A DNA stretch of 64,000 bases from Myxococcales bacterium (GTDB lineage Bacteria; Myxococcota_A; Polyangia; Polyangiales; Houyiibacteriaceae), in the NCBI GenBank assembly GCA_029861865.1, contig JAOTYL010000001.1:382066-446065 (forward strand), in the 5' to 3' direction. Of the stretch, positions 26,780 to 35,814 are shown piece by piece. Within the stretch, counting starts at the first letter, position 1. Every line of letters starts with the position of its first letter. The position numbers and the translations under genes are program-made. The notes beneath the pieces are model-generated. The model saw only the letters and a list, made by a program, of their open reading frames with translations, was not told the origin of the DNA and made no database searches.

Positions 26780-27292
26780 TTACGGCGTATTCTTCCGACT
26801 ACCGCCGACCTTGGGTCCTTTGAACATCCCGGTCCGTGGCACCGTGTTGCCGAGCAGCGCGCGAAAGAAAATCGGAAACTCGATGACGACGGTCAACGAC
26901 GCCAAAATGAGTGCACCGTAAAGGGCGATTCGACCTGCCTGTTGGTCTCGCGGCATCCACAAAAGGAAGGCGACGACGAAGATGGCGGTTGCTGCGAATC
27001 CACCAAGCGACATCAACAGAAATTGTCGGGGCGTGTTGTGCTCGGTATCGTAACTAAACAAGAACGGGGAAATCACGCGCCTAGCCGGCGTGAACACGCT
27101 GTCGGTCATGCGTGCAACGACCAGGTGACCCCACTCGTGAAAGTTGTACGCACACACCAGGGCGCCAACCCCGGCGCTGATCGACACGACGGAGGCAAGG
27201 GTGGTGCCGGGCTCAGTCTCGAGACTGAGGAGCCAAAGCCCGATCGTGACGAGCAGAATCGCGACGTCCCGAATCACGAACCGGCGAAACAT
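26780..27292 (-). CDS. Membrane protein with HEWGH motif (M50-like)
   Basis: 170 residues, four predicted transmembrane helices. HEWGHLVVARM (about residues 53-63) lies within or next to the second helix, as in site-2-type zinc metalloproteases (HExxH). The downstream NxxPxxxxD motif that supplies the third ligand is not evident, so either it is an inactive or very short M50-like protein, or the motif has another role. The Lys/Pro-rich C-terminus (GMFKGPKVGGSRKNTP) is cytoplasmic by the positive-inside rule. Stands alone between the Cys-rich peptide and the acyl-CoA dehydrogenase. Confidence 0.65.
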   Translation of the reverse strand: MFRRFVIRDVAILLVTIGLWLLSLETEPGTTLASVVSISAGVGALVCAYNFHEWGHLVVARMTDSVFTPARRVISPFLFSYDTEHNTPRQFLLMSLGGFAATAIFVVAFLLWMPRDQQAGRIALYGALILASLTVVIEFPIFFRALLGNTVPRTGMFKGPKVGGSRKNTP

Positions 27293-27345
27293 GGAATAGG
27301 ATCTACTAGGCGAGGCAATTGCGTCAAGGCCCAGACAAAGCGTGA

Positions 27346-28485
27346 CTAGCTACCCTGAAGCAATTGGCGACTGATGATGATGCGCTGCACGTCCGACGTA
27401 CCTTCGTAGATCTGAGCCACACGCACGTCCCGATAGATCTTCTCGACCGGGAGCTCGCGCGAGTAACCATAGCCGCCGAAGATCTGGATTGCATCGGAGC
27501 AGATCCGTTCGGCTGCCTCCGAGGCGAAGAGCTTGGCCATACAAGCCTCCTTCAAGCACGGACGCCCCGCCTCGCGAAGCACGGCTGCTTCGAGGACCAT
27601 CGTGGTGGCGGCGTGAAGCTCGGTCGCCATGTCGGCGAGGCGAAAGGCCACGGCTTGGTGCTGCGACAACGCTTGGCCGAAGGCGGTGCGCTCCTTGGCG
27701 TAGAGAAGGGCGTGGTTCAGTGCCGCTCGGGCCATGCCTACGCACTGTGCCGCGATGCCGATACGCCCGGCCTCGAGGTTGGCGAGGGCGATGCGATACC
27801 CGTCGCCTTCGTTTCCAATCAGGTGGCTCGCCGGAACCTTGACCGCCTCGAAGGTCAACTGCGCCGTATCGGACGCTTCCTGTCCCATCTTGTGCTCGAG
27901 AGACGAGACGGTCATGCCCGAAGTGCCCGCTGGAACGAGGAACGCGGAGATTCCGCGCTTACCGGCCGCGGGGTCGGTGACCGCGAACACGATCACCGCT
28001 CCCGCGATCTTCCCGGAGGTGATGAACTGCTTCGTCCCCGAGATCTCGTAGCCGTCGCCGGTGCGCACCGCACGAGTCTGAAGATTTGACGCATCGGACC
28101 CAGCCTGTGGTTCCGTGAGCGCGAACGCCCCGAGCATCTCTCCCGCGGCCAAAGACTTGAGGTACCGCTCTTTGAGCGCGTCACTGCCTCGCGATTCGAG
28201 GATCGCGCACACCGGAGCGTTGTTGAGGCTCATGATCGTCGACACGGCACCGTCGCCTGCCGCGATCTCGATCAACGCAAGCGCATACGAAACGTAGTCC
28301 AAGCCTGCTCCACCCCAGCGCTCGGCGACCGTCATGCCCATGAACCCGAGCTCCCCCATCTCGCGCAAGACCTGGAGGTCGACGGCCTGAGCCGCTTCCC
28401 ACGCACGGCTGTTTGGCACCAACCGCTGCTCGGCGAATCGCGCGGCGGAGTCTCGAATCAACTCTTGCTGTTCGGTGAGAATCAT
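27346..28485 (-). CDS. Acyl-CoA dehydrogenase (short/medium-chain type)
   Basis: 379 residues, the standard length. FAD- and substrate-binding blocks are present: GAFALTEPQAGSDASNLQTR, ITSGKIAGAVIVFAVTD, and the C-terminal IFGGYGYSRELPVEKIYRDV followed by IYEGTSDVQR, where Glu of YEGT is the catalytic base. It carries out alpha,beta-dehydrogenation of acyl-CoA in fatty or branched-chain acid breakdown, passing electrons to ETF. It has no co-directional neighbour within an operon-like distance other than the HEWGH gene 53 bp downstream. Confidence 0.93.
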   Translation of the reverse strand: MILTEQQELIRDSAARFAEQRLVPNSRAWEAAQAVDLQVLREMGELGFMGMTVAERWGGAGLDYVSYALALIEIAAGDGAVSTIMSLNNAPVCAILESRGSDALKERYLKSLAAGEMLGAFALTEPQAGSDASNLQTRAVRTGDGYEISGTKQFITSGKIAGAVIVFAVTDPAAGKRGISAFLVPAGTSGMTVSSLEHKMGQEASDTAQLTFEAVKVPASHLIGNEGDGYRIALANLEAGRIGIAAQCVGMARAALNHALLYAKERTAFGQALSQHQAVAFRLADMATELHAATTMVLEAAVLREAGRPCLKEACMAKLFASEAAERICSDAIQIFGGYGYSRELPVEKIYRDVRVAQIYEGTSDVQRIIISRQLLQGS

Positions 28486-28597
28486 GCTTGTTTCGTCGAT
28501 AAGTTAGCCCGATTCCGCGCGCGGCACACCCTGGCGCGAAACGTTTCTTCGCGTCGAGCGTATGCCCGGGAGCGCGGGACGATTGGACATAGACTAC

Positions 28598-29668
28598 ATG
28601 ACACGCTTTTCTTTATTCCTCGTTGTATTGGCTGGGACAGGAGTCGTGGGCTGCGGCGATTCAAGTCCCGGAGAGCCATCTGGAGAGGCACTCTACCTTC
28701 AGCCCCACACCGATGGAAATTCGTTCGCTTGCGCGACGTGCCACGCCCTCGAGGAACCCGCCGCCGACGGGTTTCGGCGTCCGGGCCATCCAATCGGCGA
28801 TGCGGCCAATCGCCCCTCGTACAAGAACGGACAGCTGACCGACCTCCTCGATGCCGTCAATACCTGCCGGGTGGAATGGATGATCGCGCTCCCCTTCGCC
28901 GCGGATGACCCCCGGTGGATCGCGTTGTCCGAGTACTTGAGCGGGGTTGCGGGGGATTCCGTGGCGCCCGCGTTGAGCTACGCCATCGTCTTGCCCCCGT
29001 CGTCTCTCACAGGCGGAGACGAGATGGCGGGCCAAGATCTCTTCAACCAGACCTGCGTCGTCTGTCATGGCGTCGATGCGACTGGAACCGAGCGAGCGCT
29101 CGCCCTTCGAGGCCAGTCGCTCGATGCGGAGAAGATAGCGCGTCGTGTGCGAACGAGTGGCGCGACCGACAGTAGTGTCTACGAAGGGCTCACCGGCGGT
29201 GTGATGCCGTTTTGGGCCGACGACCGACTCAGTGATCAAGAGCTCCTCGACCTCGTGGCTTTTGTCCTTGCGAACGACGGTGGGGCGGGCGGCGGAGGCG
29301 GGATGGGAATGCTGCGACAATGCGAATCAACCCATCCCAAGATCGGGCAGGTCGCGGAGCTGAGCACCTTTGCCCATCAGGTCTCTGGCACCGCAGTGAT
29401 CGTCGACGACTGCACGATTCGTCTCGATGACTTCGTGTACGATGGCGCCGGAATCGATGTGCGTTTCTATGGCGGCCTCGGCGGAAACTACGCCGCCGGG
29501 TTTTCGATGAGCGAGGAAGATCTTCGGCGACCCGAAGGCTACGACGGCTCGGAAACGGTCTATGCGCAGCTTCCCGAAGGCCGCAACCTAGACGAGCTCG
29601 ACGGGATTAGCGTGTGGTGCGTCCCGGTTAGCCAGAGCTTCGGCGACGGGCTGTTTCGAGACCCTTGA
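28598..29668 (+). CDS. Di-haem cytochrome c lipoprotein fused to a DM13 domain
   Basis: 356 residues from ATG 28598, which yields a lipoprotein signal (VVGC, Cys 19). Two haem sites are present: CATCH (45-49) and CVVCH (153-157), each in a cytochrome-c-like domain. A Gly-rich linker (DGGAGGGGGMGM) leads to a C-terminal domain of about 100 residues with VSGTAVIVDDCTIRLDDF, VRFYGGLGGNYAAGF, LPEGRNLDELDGISVWC and FGDGLF. This order fits the DM13 domain, proposed from comparative genomics to take part in electron transfer or cysteine oxidation. Likely an envelope-bound electron-transfer protein. Confidence 0.75.
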   Translation: MTRFSLFLVVLAGTGVVGCGDSSPGEPSGEALYLQPHTDGNSFACATCHALEEPAADGFRRPGHPIGDAANRPSYKNGQLTDLLDAVNTCRVEWMIALPFAADDPRWIALSEYLSGVAGDSVAPALSYAIVLPPSSLTGGDEMAGQDLFNQTCVVCHGVDATGTERALALRGQSLDAEKIARRVRTSGATDSSVYEGLTGGVMPFWADDRLSDQELLDLVAFVLANDGGAGGGGGMGMLRQCESTHPKIGQVAELSTFAHQVSGTAVIVDDCTIRLDDFVYDGAGIDVRFYGGLGGNYAAGFSMSEEDLRRPEGYDGSETVYAQLPEGRNLDELDGISVWCVPVSQSFGDGLFRDP

Positions 29669-29680
29669 TTTGATCCCGGT

Positions 29681-29695
29681 CGGGCCTGCGGCCCG
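29681..29695 (+). terminator. Short GC hairpin after the cytochrome gene
   Basis: CGGGCC-TGC-GGCCCG begins 13 bp after the cytochrome-DM13 stop codon. It is followed by GTTAGTTGG rather than a T tract, so termination would be weak. It lies between convergent genes. Confidence 0.4.
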
Positions 29696-29731
29696 TTAGT
29701 TGGTCCCACCCCACCACCCCCACACTATCGC

Positions 29732-31711
29732 CTAAATAGGGCTGCCGCCGATCGCTTTGGTGATGAACGCTTTTTCTGCCGGGAACTCGCTCGGGGTGTC
29801 TCCGATCGGGAAGGTGCGCCGGATCAAGTTTAGAACCCGGATGGTGGCCATGGGTGTCAAGCGATTCGAGAGTGCAAAGAACCGGCCTGGCGGCGTCATG
29901 ACCCGACGTTTGCGGTCGACGATCCCGTCGAGGATCATGATGGCGGCGCGGTCGGGTGTCATCGCGTCGACTCGGCCGGCGAACTCCTCTGTCGGGGCCG
30001 CCATTTCGGTTTTGACCAGCGGCAAGTAGACCGACGACACGTGAATCCCCTCGTGGTGGAGCTCTGCAGCCAGCGAGTCGCCAAAGGCATCGAGCGCCGA
30101 CTTGCTAGCCAGGTACGCACCGAAATACGGCCCCGGAACCAGAACGCCCATCGAGAGCACGTGCGAGATCGTGCCGCTTCGCTTTCGAAGCGATGGCAAC
30201 AAGCGCAGGGTCAGCCGCACGGGCGAGAAGTAGTTCAAGGCCATGGTGCGCTCGTAGTCGTGGAACCGGTCGAGGGCGTCGATGGCGGGGCGGCGGATCG
30301 AACGCGCGGCGTTGTGGACCAGAATGTCGACACCACCATGGGCCGCCAGCACCGACTCGGCCAACGCGTCGACTTCCTCGAGATGCGAAAGGTCCGTCGG
30401 ATAGACATGAGCCTCGCCACGGTCGGCGCGGATCCCTGTGGCAACCTCTTCGAGCGCTTTTTCGTCCCGAGCGACCAGCAGGACCTTGGCCCCCGCCTCG
30501 GCCGCAATTCTTGCCGTGGACGCCCCGATGCCACGAGACGAGCCGGTGACCAACATGACTTTGCCGGCAAGCGCCTTGCGATAACGGAGTGGACGCTGCG
30601 TCATCGGATCGAGATGGTCTTCGTAGTAACGGTAGAGGGTTTTGGCATAGGTCTTGAAATGCGGACAACGGATCTCGGTGTCCCTTAGCGCCGCTTGGGT
30701 GTTCGAATCGTCGAATCTCACGCGGAGATTCATCGAAGCCAGCCCGTTTGCCGGCAGCCCGAGGTCTTTGAGCACGGCGGTCCGCAGCTCTTGGACACTT
30801 GGCAACATCGAGGCCATCGAACCCGCCTGCTTCACGCCGCGCATCCTCGAGAAGTCGATCGCGGGGCCGAGTCGAGGCCCGCCGGCAACCTTGACCAGCG
30901 CCGCCATCATTCGAACGAATCGTTGCGGGCTCGGATCGACCAAGTGGAAGACACGCGCCTCGGCAGGCGAAAGGGCGATGTGCACCATCGCGTCGGCGAC
31001 ATAGTCGACTGGCACGACATTGAAGCGACCGCGGATCCGCGGGACCGGCACTCGCACCCAGGAGGGAAGGGCGGCAGCGAGTTTCTGAATCGCGCCAAAG
31101 CCGTAGTAGATGCCGTCGAGGCGGTCGATTTCGCCACTCTTCGAGTCTCCCACCACCGAGCTCGGCCGGTAGACACGGTAGTCGAGCCCGGACTCGCGAA
31201 CGAGCTTTTCAGACTCGAGCTTGCTCCGATGATACGCATCGGGAAGCGTCTGGCCCTCTTCGAACATCGATTCGGTGAAGGTGCCCGTATAGTCCCCGGC
31301 CACCGCGATCGAACTCACATGATGGAGGCGGCCCGCAAAGCCCGCCTTCCGAAGGGCCGAAAGAAGATGCTTCGTCCCCTCGATGTTGGTCTTTTCCGTG
31401 AGATCGGCGGGCGCTTCGATATCGTAAAGCGCGGCGATGTGGAAACAGTGTGCGGCTTGCGAGAGCGCGGCTATGCCCTCGTCTGACAATCCGAGGTTCG
31501 CTTCGTTGAGGTCTCCACTCACGTAGCTGAGCGACGAGTCGTGGACTCGCGCCACTTCGCTGAGCTTGGTGAGCGCCTCGGCACGTCGTTCGTCTGCGCC
31601 GCTTCGCAGCATCAACACCACCGGCACCCCGCGTTCGAGCAATCGCTCGACCACCGCGCGGCCAATGAGGCCTGTGCCGCCAGTCACGAAGGCGCCTTTT
31701 CGAGACGTCAT
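29732..31711 (-). CDS. Fatty acyl-CoA reductase, two-domain (FAR/AcrA1-like)
   Basis: 659 residues from ATG 31711. The longer upstream frame lacks coding character. The N-terminal domain is an extended SDR of the NAD_binding_4 (male-sterility) type, with [20 protein letters not shown] and a [12 protein letters not shown] active site. The C-terminal domain (from about residue 390) is a classical SDR, with [20 protein letters not shown] and [11 protein letters not shown]. This length and order match Marinobacter Maqu_2507 and mycobacterial AcrA1, which reduce fatty acyl-CoA to alcohol or aldehyde for wax-ester synthesis. A wax-ester or ether-lipid role is inferred. No wax synthase is in the window. 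Confidence 0.8.
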   Translation of the reverse strand: MTSRKGAFVTGGTGLIGRAVVERLLERGVPVVLMLRSGADERRAEALTKLSEVARVHDSSLSYVSGDLNEANLGLSDEGIAALSQAAHCFHIAALYDIEAPADLTEKTNIEGTKHLLSALRKAGFAGRLHHVSSIAVAGDYTGTFTESMFEEGQTLPDAYHRSKLESEKLVRESGLDYRVYRPSSVVGDSKSGEIDRLDGIYYGFGAIQKLAAALPSWVRVPVPRIRGRFNVVPVDYVADAMVHIALSPAEARVFHLVDPSPQRFVRMMAALVKVAGGPRLGPAIDFSRMRGVKQAGSMASMLPSVQELRTAVLKDLGLPANGLASMNLRVRFDDSNTQAALRDTEIRCPHFKTYAKTLYRYYEDHLDPMTQRPLRYRKALAGKVMLVTGSSRGIGASTARIAAEAGAKVLLVARDEKALEEVATGIRADRGEAHVYPTDLSHLEEVDALAESVLAAHGGVDILVHNAARSIRRPAIDALDRFHDYERTMALNYFSPVRLTLRLLPSLRKRSGTISHVLSMGVLVPGPYFGAYLASKSALDAFGDSLAAELHHEGIHVSSVYLPLVKTEMAAPTEEFAGRVDAMTPDRAAIMILDGIVDRKRRVMTPPGRFFALSNRLTPMATIRVLNLIRRTFPIGDTPSEFPAEKAFITKAIGGSPI

Positions 31712-31823
31712 GGCGGAAGAATACACGGTCTTCGCCTGCAGGATTCCCGGCATTGCCGGAATTCTCTCAGCAGAGGCTCGCACAGTTGCTCTGACGCCAA
31801 AATCGTGTAGACGAGCGCCTGTC

Positions 31824-32423
31824 ATGGCCCCTCTGATCGTCTGCTTGGACTTGGAAGGCGTCCTCATCCCCGAGGTCTGGATCGCCTTCGCCGAGAAAAC
31901 CGGGATCGACGCGCTCAGGCGCACGACCCGCGACGAGCCCGACTACGACAAGCTGATGCAAGGGCGCCTCGAGATCTTGGACGAGCACGGGTTCAAGCTC
32001 GGCGACATCCAAGATGTGATCGGCGCCATGGAACCGTTACCCGGCGCGCGTGAATTCCTCGACGCGCTTCGGGCCCGTACCCAGGTGGTGATCCTGAGCG
32101 ATACCTTCTACCAGTTCGCCGCGCCGTTCATGCGCCAGCTCGGGCAGCCTACGCTCTTTTGTCATCAACTCTTGGTCGACGAGGCCGATCGGGTGACCGG
32201 CTATGAGCTCCGCATTCCCGACGGCAAGCGGAGGGCCGTGGCAGCGTTGAAAGACATCGGGTTTCGCGTGCACGCCGCGGGCGACAGCTACAACGACACC
32301 ACCATGCTCAAAGAAGCCGACAAGGGTGTGTTGTTTCGTTGCCCCGACAACGTCGCCGAAGAGTTTCCCGAGTTCGAACGAACCGACGCGTACGACGAGC
32401 TACTTGTACTTCTCGAGCTCTAG
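31824..32423 (+). CDS. thrH: Phosphoserine phosphatase / homoserine phosphotransferase ThrH
   Basis: 199 residues from ATG 31824, close to the 200-205 residues of ThrH. The HAD nucleophile motif is [12 protein letters not shown] (DxE rather than DxDxT, as in ThrH). Motif II is [16 protein letters not shown], and motif IV is [19 protein letters not shown]. ThrH dephosphorylates phosphoserine and can transfer the phosphate to homoserine. The last 24 bp overlap the convergent acyl-CoA dehydrogenase gene. Confidence 0.9.
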   Translation: MAPLIVCLDLEGVLIPEVWIAFAEKTGIDALRRTTRDEPDYDKLMQGRLEILDEHGFKLGDIQDVIGAMEPLPGAREFLDALRARTQVVILSDTFYQFAAPFMRQLGQPTLFCHQLLVDEADRVTGYELRIPDGKRRAVAALKDIGFRVHAAGDSYNDTTMLKEADKGVLFRCPDNVAEEFPEFERTDAYDELLVLLEL

Positions 32424-33608
32424 CCTTGCGACCATCCCGCGGTGGACCTCGTCCGGGCCGTCGGCGATGCGAAGGGCGCGGGCCATAGCGGCGAGACGGG
32501 TGAGCTCGCGGTCGGACATGCCCTCGCCGCCGTGCATCTGGATCGCGGCGTCGGCCACCCTTTGAAGCACGTTGGGGGCCACCACTTTGATGGCCGAGAT
32601 GTCGACCAGGGCCCCGAATGTGCCGAGCGTGTCGAGCCCCCACGCGGCCTTGAGCGTCAGGAGTCGTGCCTGGTCGATCGCCATGCGTGAGTCCGCAATG
32701 ATGTCGCGGTTGGCGCCGAGATTCACCAGCGGCTTGCCAAAGGCGACTCGGTGCATGGCTCGCCCGCACAACCGCTCGAGCGCCCGCTCAGCCGCCCCAA
32801 TGGCCCGCATGCAATGGTGGATGCGCCCAGGGCCGAGTCGCCCTTGCGCGATTTCGAAACCCCGGCCGGGCCCGGCGATGAAGTGATCGAGGGGCACGCG
32901 CACGTTGTCGAAAAGGATCTCTGCGTGGCCGTGGGGCTCATCGAGATGCCCGAACACCGGCAGCATCCGCAAAATCTTCACGCCGGGAGCGTCGATCGGG
33001 ATGAGCACCATCGAGTGGCGTTCATGCCGCCCCGCGTTCGGGTCGGTCACGCCCATGAAGATCAAAAACGCTGTCCTCGGATCACCGGCGCCACTGGTCC
33101 ACCATTTTTGACCGTTGATCACGATCTCATCGCCGACGACCTCACAGGTCGCTTGCATGTTGGTCGCGTCGCTCGAAGCGACCGCGGGCTCGGTCATGGC
33201 GAAACAGGAGCGGATCTCACCTGCGAGGAGCGGCTCGAGCCATCGCTCTTTCTGCGCGTCGGAACCATACTTGACCAACACCTCGGCGTTGCCCGTGTCG
33301 GGGGCGCTACAGTTGAACACCTCGGGCGCAAGGAAGCTCCGGCCGGTGAGCTCCGCCACGGGTGCGTAGTCCCGATTGTCGAGCCCGGCACCGTACTCCT
33401 CGTCGGGCAAAAACAAGTTCCAGAGCCCAAGCCCCTTCGCCTCGGCCTTCAGCTCTTCGAGGATCGGAGGGATCTTCCACTTGGTCCAGTCGTCGGTGTG
33501 AACGAGCTGGTCGACATAGGTCTGCTCGTTTGGAACCACGCGCTCGCGGACGAAACGCTCGACCTGCTCCATGACTTTGCGTGCCCGCTCGGAGTGTTGA
33601 AAGTCCAT
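32400..33608 (-). CDS. Acyl-CoA dehydrogenase, ACAD10/11 type
   Basis: 402 residues from ATG 33608. The longer frame upstream is not coding-like. Blocks [32 protein letters not shown] and [17 protein letters not shown] are typical. The C-terminal [22 protein letters not shown] has the DGPDEVH motif of the ACAD10/11 clade in place of YEGT, so the catalytic base is probably the Asp rather than Glu. These enzymes act on long-chain or 4-hydroxy acyl-CoAs. Its 3' end overlaps thrH by 24 bp. It may be in a minus-strand transcript with the hydroquinone reductase gene upstream (87-bp gap). Confidence 0.9.
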   Translation of the reverse strand: MDFQHSERARKVMEQVERFVRERVVPNEQTYVDQLVHTDDWTKWKIPPILEELKAEAKGLGLWNLFLPDEEYGAGLDNRDYAPVAELTGRSFLAPEVFNCSAPDTGNAEVLVKYGSDAQKERWLEPLLAGEIRSCFAMTEPAVASSDATNMQATCEVVGDEIVINGQKWWTSGAGDPRTAFLIFMGVTDPNAGRHERHSMVLIPIDAPGVKILRMLPVFGHLDEPHGHAEILFDNVRVPLDHFIAGPGRGFEIAQGRLGPGRIHHCMRAIGAAERALERLCGRAMHRVAFGKPLVNLGANRDIIADSRMAIDQARLLTLKAAWGLDTLGTFGALVDISAIKVVAPNVLQRVADAAIQMHGGEGMSDRELTRLAAMARALRIADGPDEVHRGMVARLELEKYK

Positions 33609-33695
33609 CTCTAGCCTCGAAGTCGCGCAGAGGATACACGATCTCCGCATTCTAGCGAGCCACAGCACTCACAACCGGACGTTTCGGACGGCTGG

Positions 33696-34697
33696 CTATT
33701 CGGCTGCGTCGACGGCCGAGTCGAGGCTCGTGTCCCGTCGGTGTGGATCGTTGTAATCGATGATCGGGCCAAGCGGCACGATGCGGCTCGGGTTGATGGT
33801 TTCGTGGCTGCCGTAATAGTGATGCTTGATGTGGTGCATGTTCACCGTCTCTTTGACGCCGGGCACCTGATAGAGCTCACGGGTGAAGCCCCAGAGGCTC
33901 GGGTAGTCCACGATTCGCCGGAGGTTCGTTTTGAAGTGCCCGAAGTAAACCGGGTCGAAGCGAAGGAGCGTCGTGAAGAGACGCCAGTCGGTCTCGGTGA
34001 TTTGGTCGCCCACGAGATAGCGCTGCTTCGACAAGCGCGCCTCGAGCCACTCGAGGGTGTCGAAGAGCTCGCCGAAGGCCTCTTCGTAGGCCTCCTGCGT
34101 CGTGGCGAAGCCGCACTTGTACACGCCGTTGTTGACCGTGTGGTAGACACGGTCATTGACCTCGTCGATTTCGGCGCGAAGGGCCTTTGGGTAGAAGTCG
34201 CCGGGAGTCGCGCCGAGATGGTCGAACGCGCTGTTGAACATCCGAATGATCTCCGACGATTCATTGCTGACGATCGTCTCTGTCTTCTTGTCCCAAAGGA
34301 CCGGCACCGTCACTCGGCCCGAGAACTTAGGCTCGGCCTTGGTGTAAATCTGATGCAGAAACTCGGCATTCATCACGGGGTCCGGAACGACGCCTTCAGC
34401 TTCATGAAACGTCCACCCCTCGGAGCCCATGAAGTGGTTGACGACCGATACGCTGATCATGTCCTCTAAGCCCTTGAGCTTCCGGAAAATCAGCGTTCGG
34501 TGCGCCCAGGGGCACGCATAGGACACGTACAGATGGTAGCGGCCGATCTCCGCTTTGAACGCTTTGCCGCTCGGGGCGTCTTTTCCGTCTGGTGTGATCC
34601 AGTTTCGAAACTTGGAGTTGGTGCGAACGAATTTCCCACCCGTGCGTGTCGTGTCGTACCACACGTCCTGCCAAACACCTTTGACTAGCTTTCCCAT
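33696..34697 (-). CDS. yqjG: Glutathionyl-hydroquinone reductase (YqjG/PcpF family)
   Basis: 333 residues. The N-terminal thioredoxin-like domain has YVSYACPWAHRTLIFRKLKG with the catalytic Cys of the CPWA motif. VPVLWDKKTETIVSNESSEI and ITETDWRLFTTLLRFDPVY are conserved in GS-hydroquinone reductases (Xi-class GST). They reduce glutathionyl-(chloro)hydroquinones to free hydroquinones. It lies 18 bp after the pirin gene, whose homologues act on the aromatic flavonol quercetin, so both may belong to an aromatic/oxidative-stress transcript. Confidence 0.92.
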   Translation of the reverse strand: MGKLVKGVWQDVWYDTTRTGGKFVRTNSKFRNWITPDGKDAPSGKAFKAEIGRYHLYVSYACPWAHRTLIFRKLKGLEDMISVSVVNHFMGSEGWTFHEAEGVVPDPVMNAEFLHQIYTKAEPKFSGRVTVPVLWDKKTETIVSNESSEIIRMFNSAFDHLGATPGDFYPKALRAEIDEVNDRVYHTVNNGVYKCGFATTQEAYEEAFGELFDTLEWLEARLSKQRYLVGDQITETDWRLFTTLLRFDPVYFGHFKTNLRRIVDYPSLWGFTRELYQVPGVKETVNMHHIKHHYYGSHETINPSRIVPLGPIIDYNDPHRRDTSLDSAVDAAE

Positions 34698-34715
34698 GTT
34701 TCCTCTTTCGTTGCC

Positions 34716-35729
34716 TTAGAGCAGGCGACCCATTCGGCCGCTTTGGTAGTCCTTGAATGCCGCGACGATTTCTTCCCGGGTGTTCATCACGAACGGCCCG
34801 TAGGCTACGACCGGCTCGTTCAGGGGCTCTCCGGCCAGCACCAGGACCCGTGCATCCGTTTTCGCATGAATCTGGACGGCGCCGTCGTCTTCACGGTCGA
34901 ACGCGCCAAAGTGCTGCGGTGGGATCACCTCTTGGGCGGGGCCCGCGGCCACATCGCCCTCGAGCGGAAACACAAGCGTCGTCCACCCAGCCGGAAGCGT
35001 GAAGTCCGTCGTGCCATCCTCGTGAAACCGCAGATCGAACAAGGTGATGGGTGTGTGCGTCTTGGCCGGTCCGGTTTGCCCATGAAGCGCGCCGGCCACC
35101 AGTCGCGCCTCGGCTGGGCCCAAGTTCACTCGTGGAAACTCCCTGTCGAGAAGCGGCTGGTATCGCGGCTCGCTCATCTTCTTCGAGGCGGGGAGGTTCA
35201 CCCATAGCTGCACCATTTCGAAGATGCCGCCGTCCTCGGAAAACTTCTGCGAGTGCTTCTCTTCGTGGACGACCCCCGAGGCCGCCGTCATCCATTGCAC
35301 GTCGCCGCGGCCGATCCGACCGCCCCCGCCCGCGGAGTCCCGGTGCTCGACCTCTCCCTCGTAGGCGAAGGTCACCGTCTCGAAGCCACGGTGCGGATGC
35401 TCGCCCACCCCGCGTCGCCACGGCGACGGATCGAAGTGACGCCGTGCCGCATGGTCGAGCAGCAGGAACGGACTCAGCATGTGCGCGTCGAGCTGCGGCC
35501 AAAAGACCGTCTTCACGAAGAAGCCATCACCGACCCAATGCTCCGGGCCAGGTGCGAACACACCCTTCAGCGCGCGCGGCGTCGTTCCGGTCTGTGAAGC
35601 CTCGGTTTCCATGGTTGCCTCCGGTGTCGATCGGCCGAAGAGCCTTCGGGCGAGAGCCCAACCCGCCACGGCCGCCCCGAGAGCGCCCATGGTGGCCAGC
35701 ACCCCGCGCCGCGTCGTCTCTTTCGCCAT
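34716..35729 (-). CDS. Pirin-family protein with Tat-like signal
   Basis: 337 residues. The bicupin is shown by PFLLLDHAARRHFDPS, GVGEHPHRGFETVTF (metal-binding His pair in HPHRG) and VQWMTAASGVVHEEKHS (further His and Glu), followed by the second cupin (LRFHEDGTTDFTLPAGW). Pirins bind iron; some have quercetinase activity. Uncommonly, it opens with a twin-Arg, hydrophobic segment (TTRRGVLATMGALGAAVAGW), suggesting export or membrane anchoring by Tat. The signal lies before a nonconserved linker, so it is not an artefact of a wrong start. The divergent LysR gene suggests regulated expression. Confidence 0.88.
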   Translation of the reverse strand: MAKETTRRGVLATMGALGAAVAGWALARRLFGRSTPEATMETEASQTGTTPRALKGVFAPGPEHWVGDGFFVKTVFWPQLDAHMLSPFLLLDHAARRHFDPSPWRRGVGEHPHRGFETVTFAYEGEVEHRDSAGGGGRIGRGDVQWMTAASGVVHEEKHSQKFSEDGGIFEMVQLWVNLPASKKMSEPRYQPLLDREFPRVNLGPAEARLVAGALHGQTGPAKTHTPITLFDLRFHEDGTTDFTLPAGWTTLVFPLEGDVAAGPAQEVIPPQHFGAFDREDDGAVQIHAKTDARVLVLAGEPLNEPVVAYGPFVMNTREEIVAAFKDYQSGRMGRLL

Positions 35730-35787
35730 GATCGAAACTTACGGCGCCGGGCGGCCGCGCGGGAGACCGCGTCCTATTGACATAAGG

Positions 35788-35801
35788 TTGCAAAAACGCA
35801 A
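35788..35801. promoter_or_regulatory. Candidate LysR operator dyad between divergent genes
   Basis: TTGC-N6-GCAA (TTGCAAAAACGCAA) lies in the short region between the exported pirin start (35729, minus) and the LysR N-terminal domain. Such short dyads in divergent promoters are common LysR sites. A TTGACA sequence lies just before it at about 35777. No binding data are available. Confidence 0.35.
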
Positions 35802-35814
35802 CTCTAGCCGAGAA

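Noticed and set aside
31712-31924. 71-codon N-terminal extension of the fatty acyl-CoA reductase
   Set aside because: No conserved content. It overlaps the thrH start region. The ATG at 31711 leads directly into the nucleotide-binding motif.
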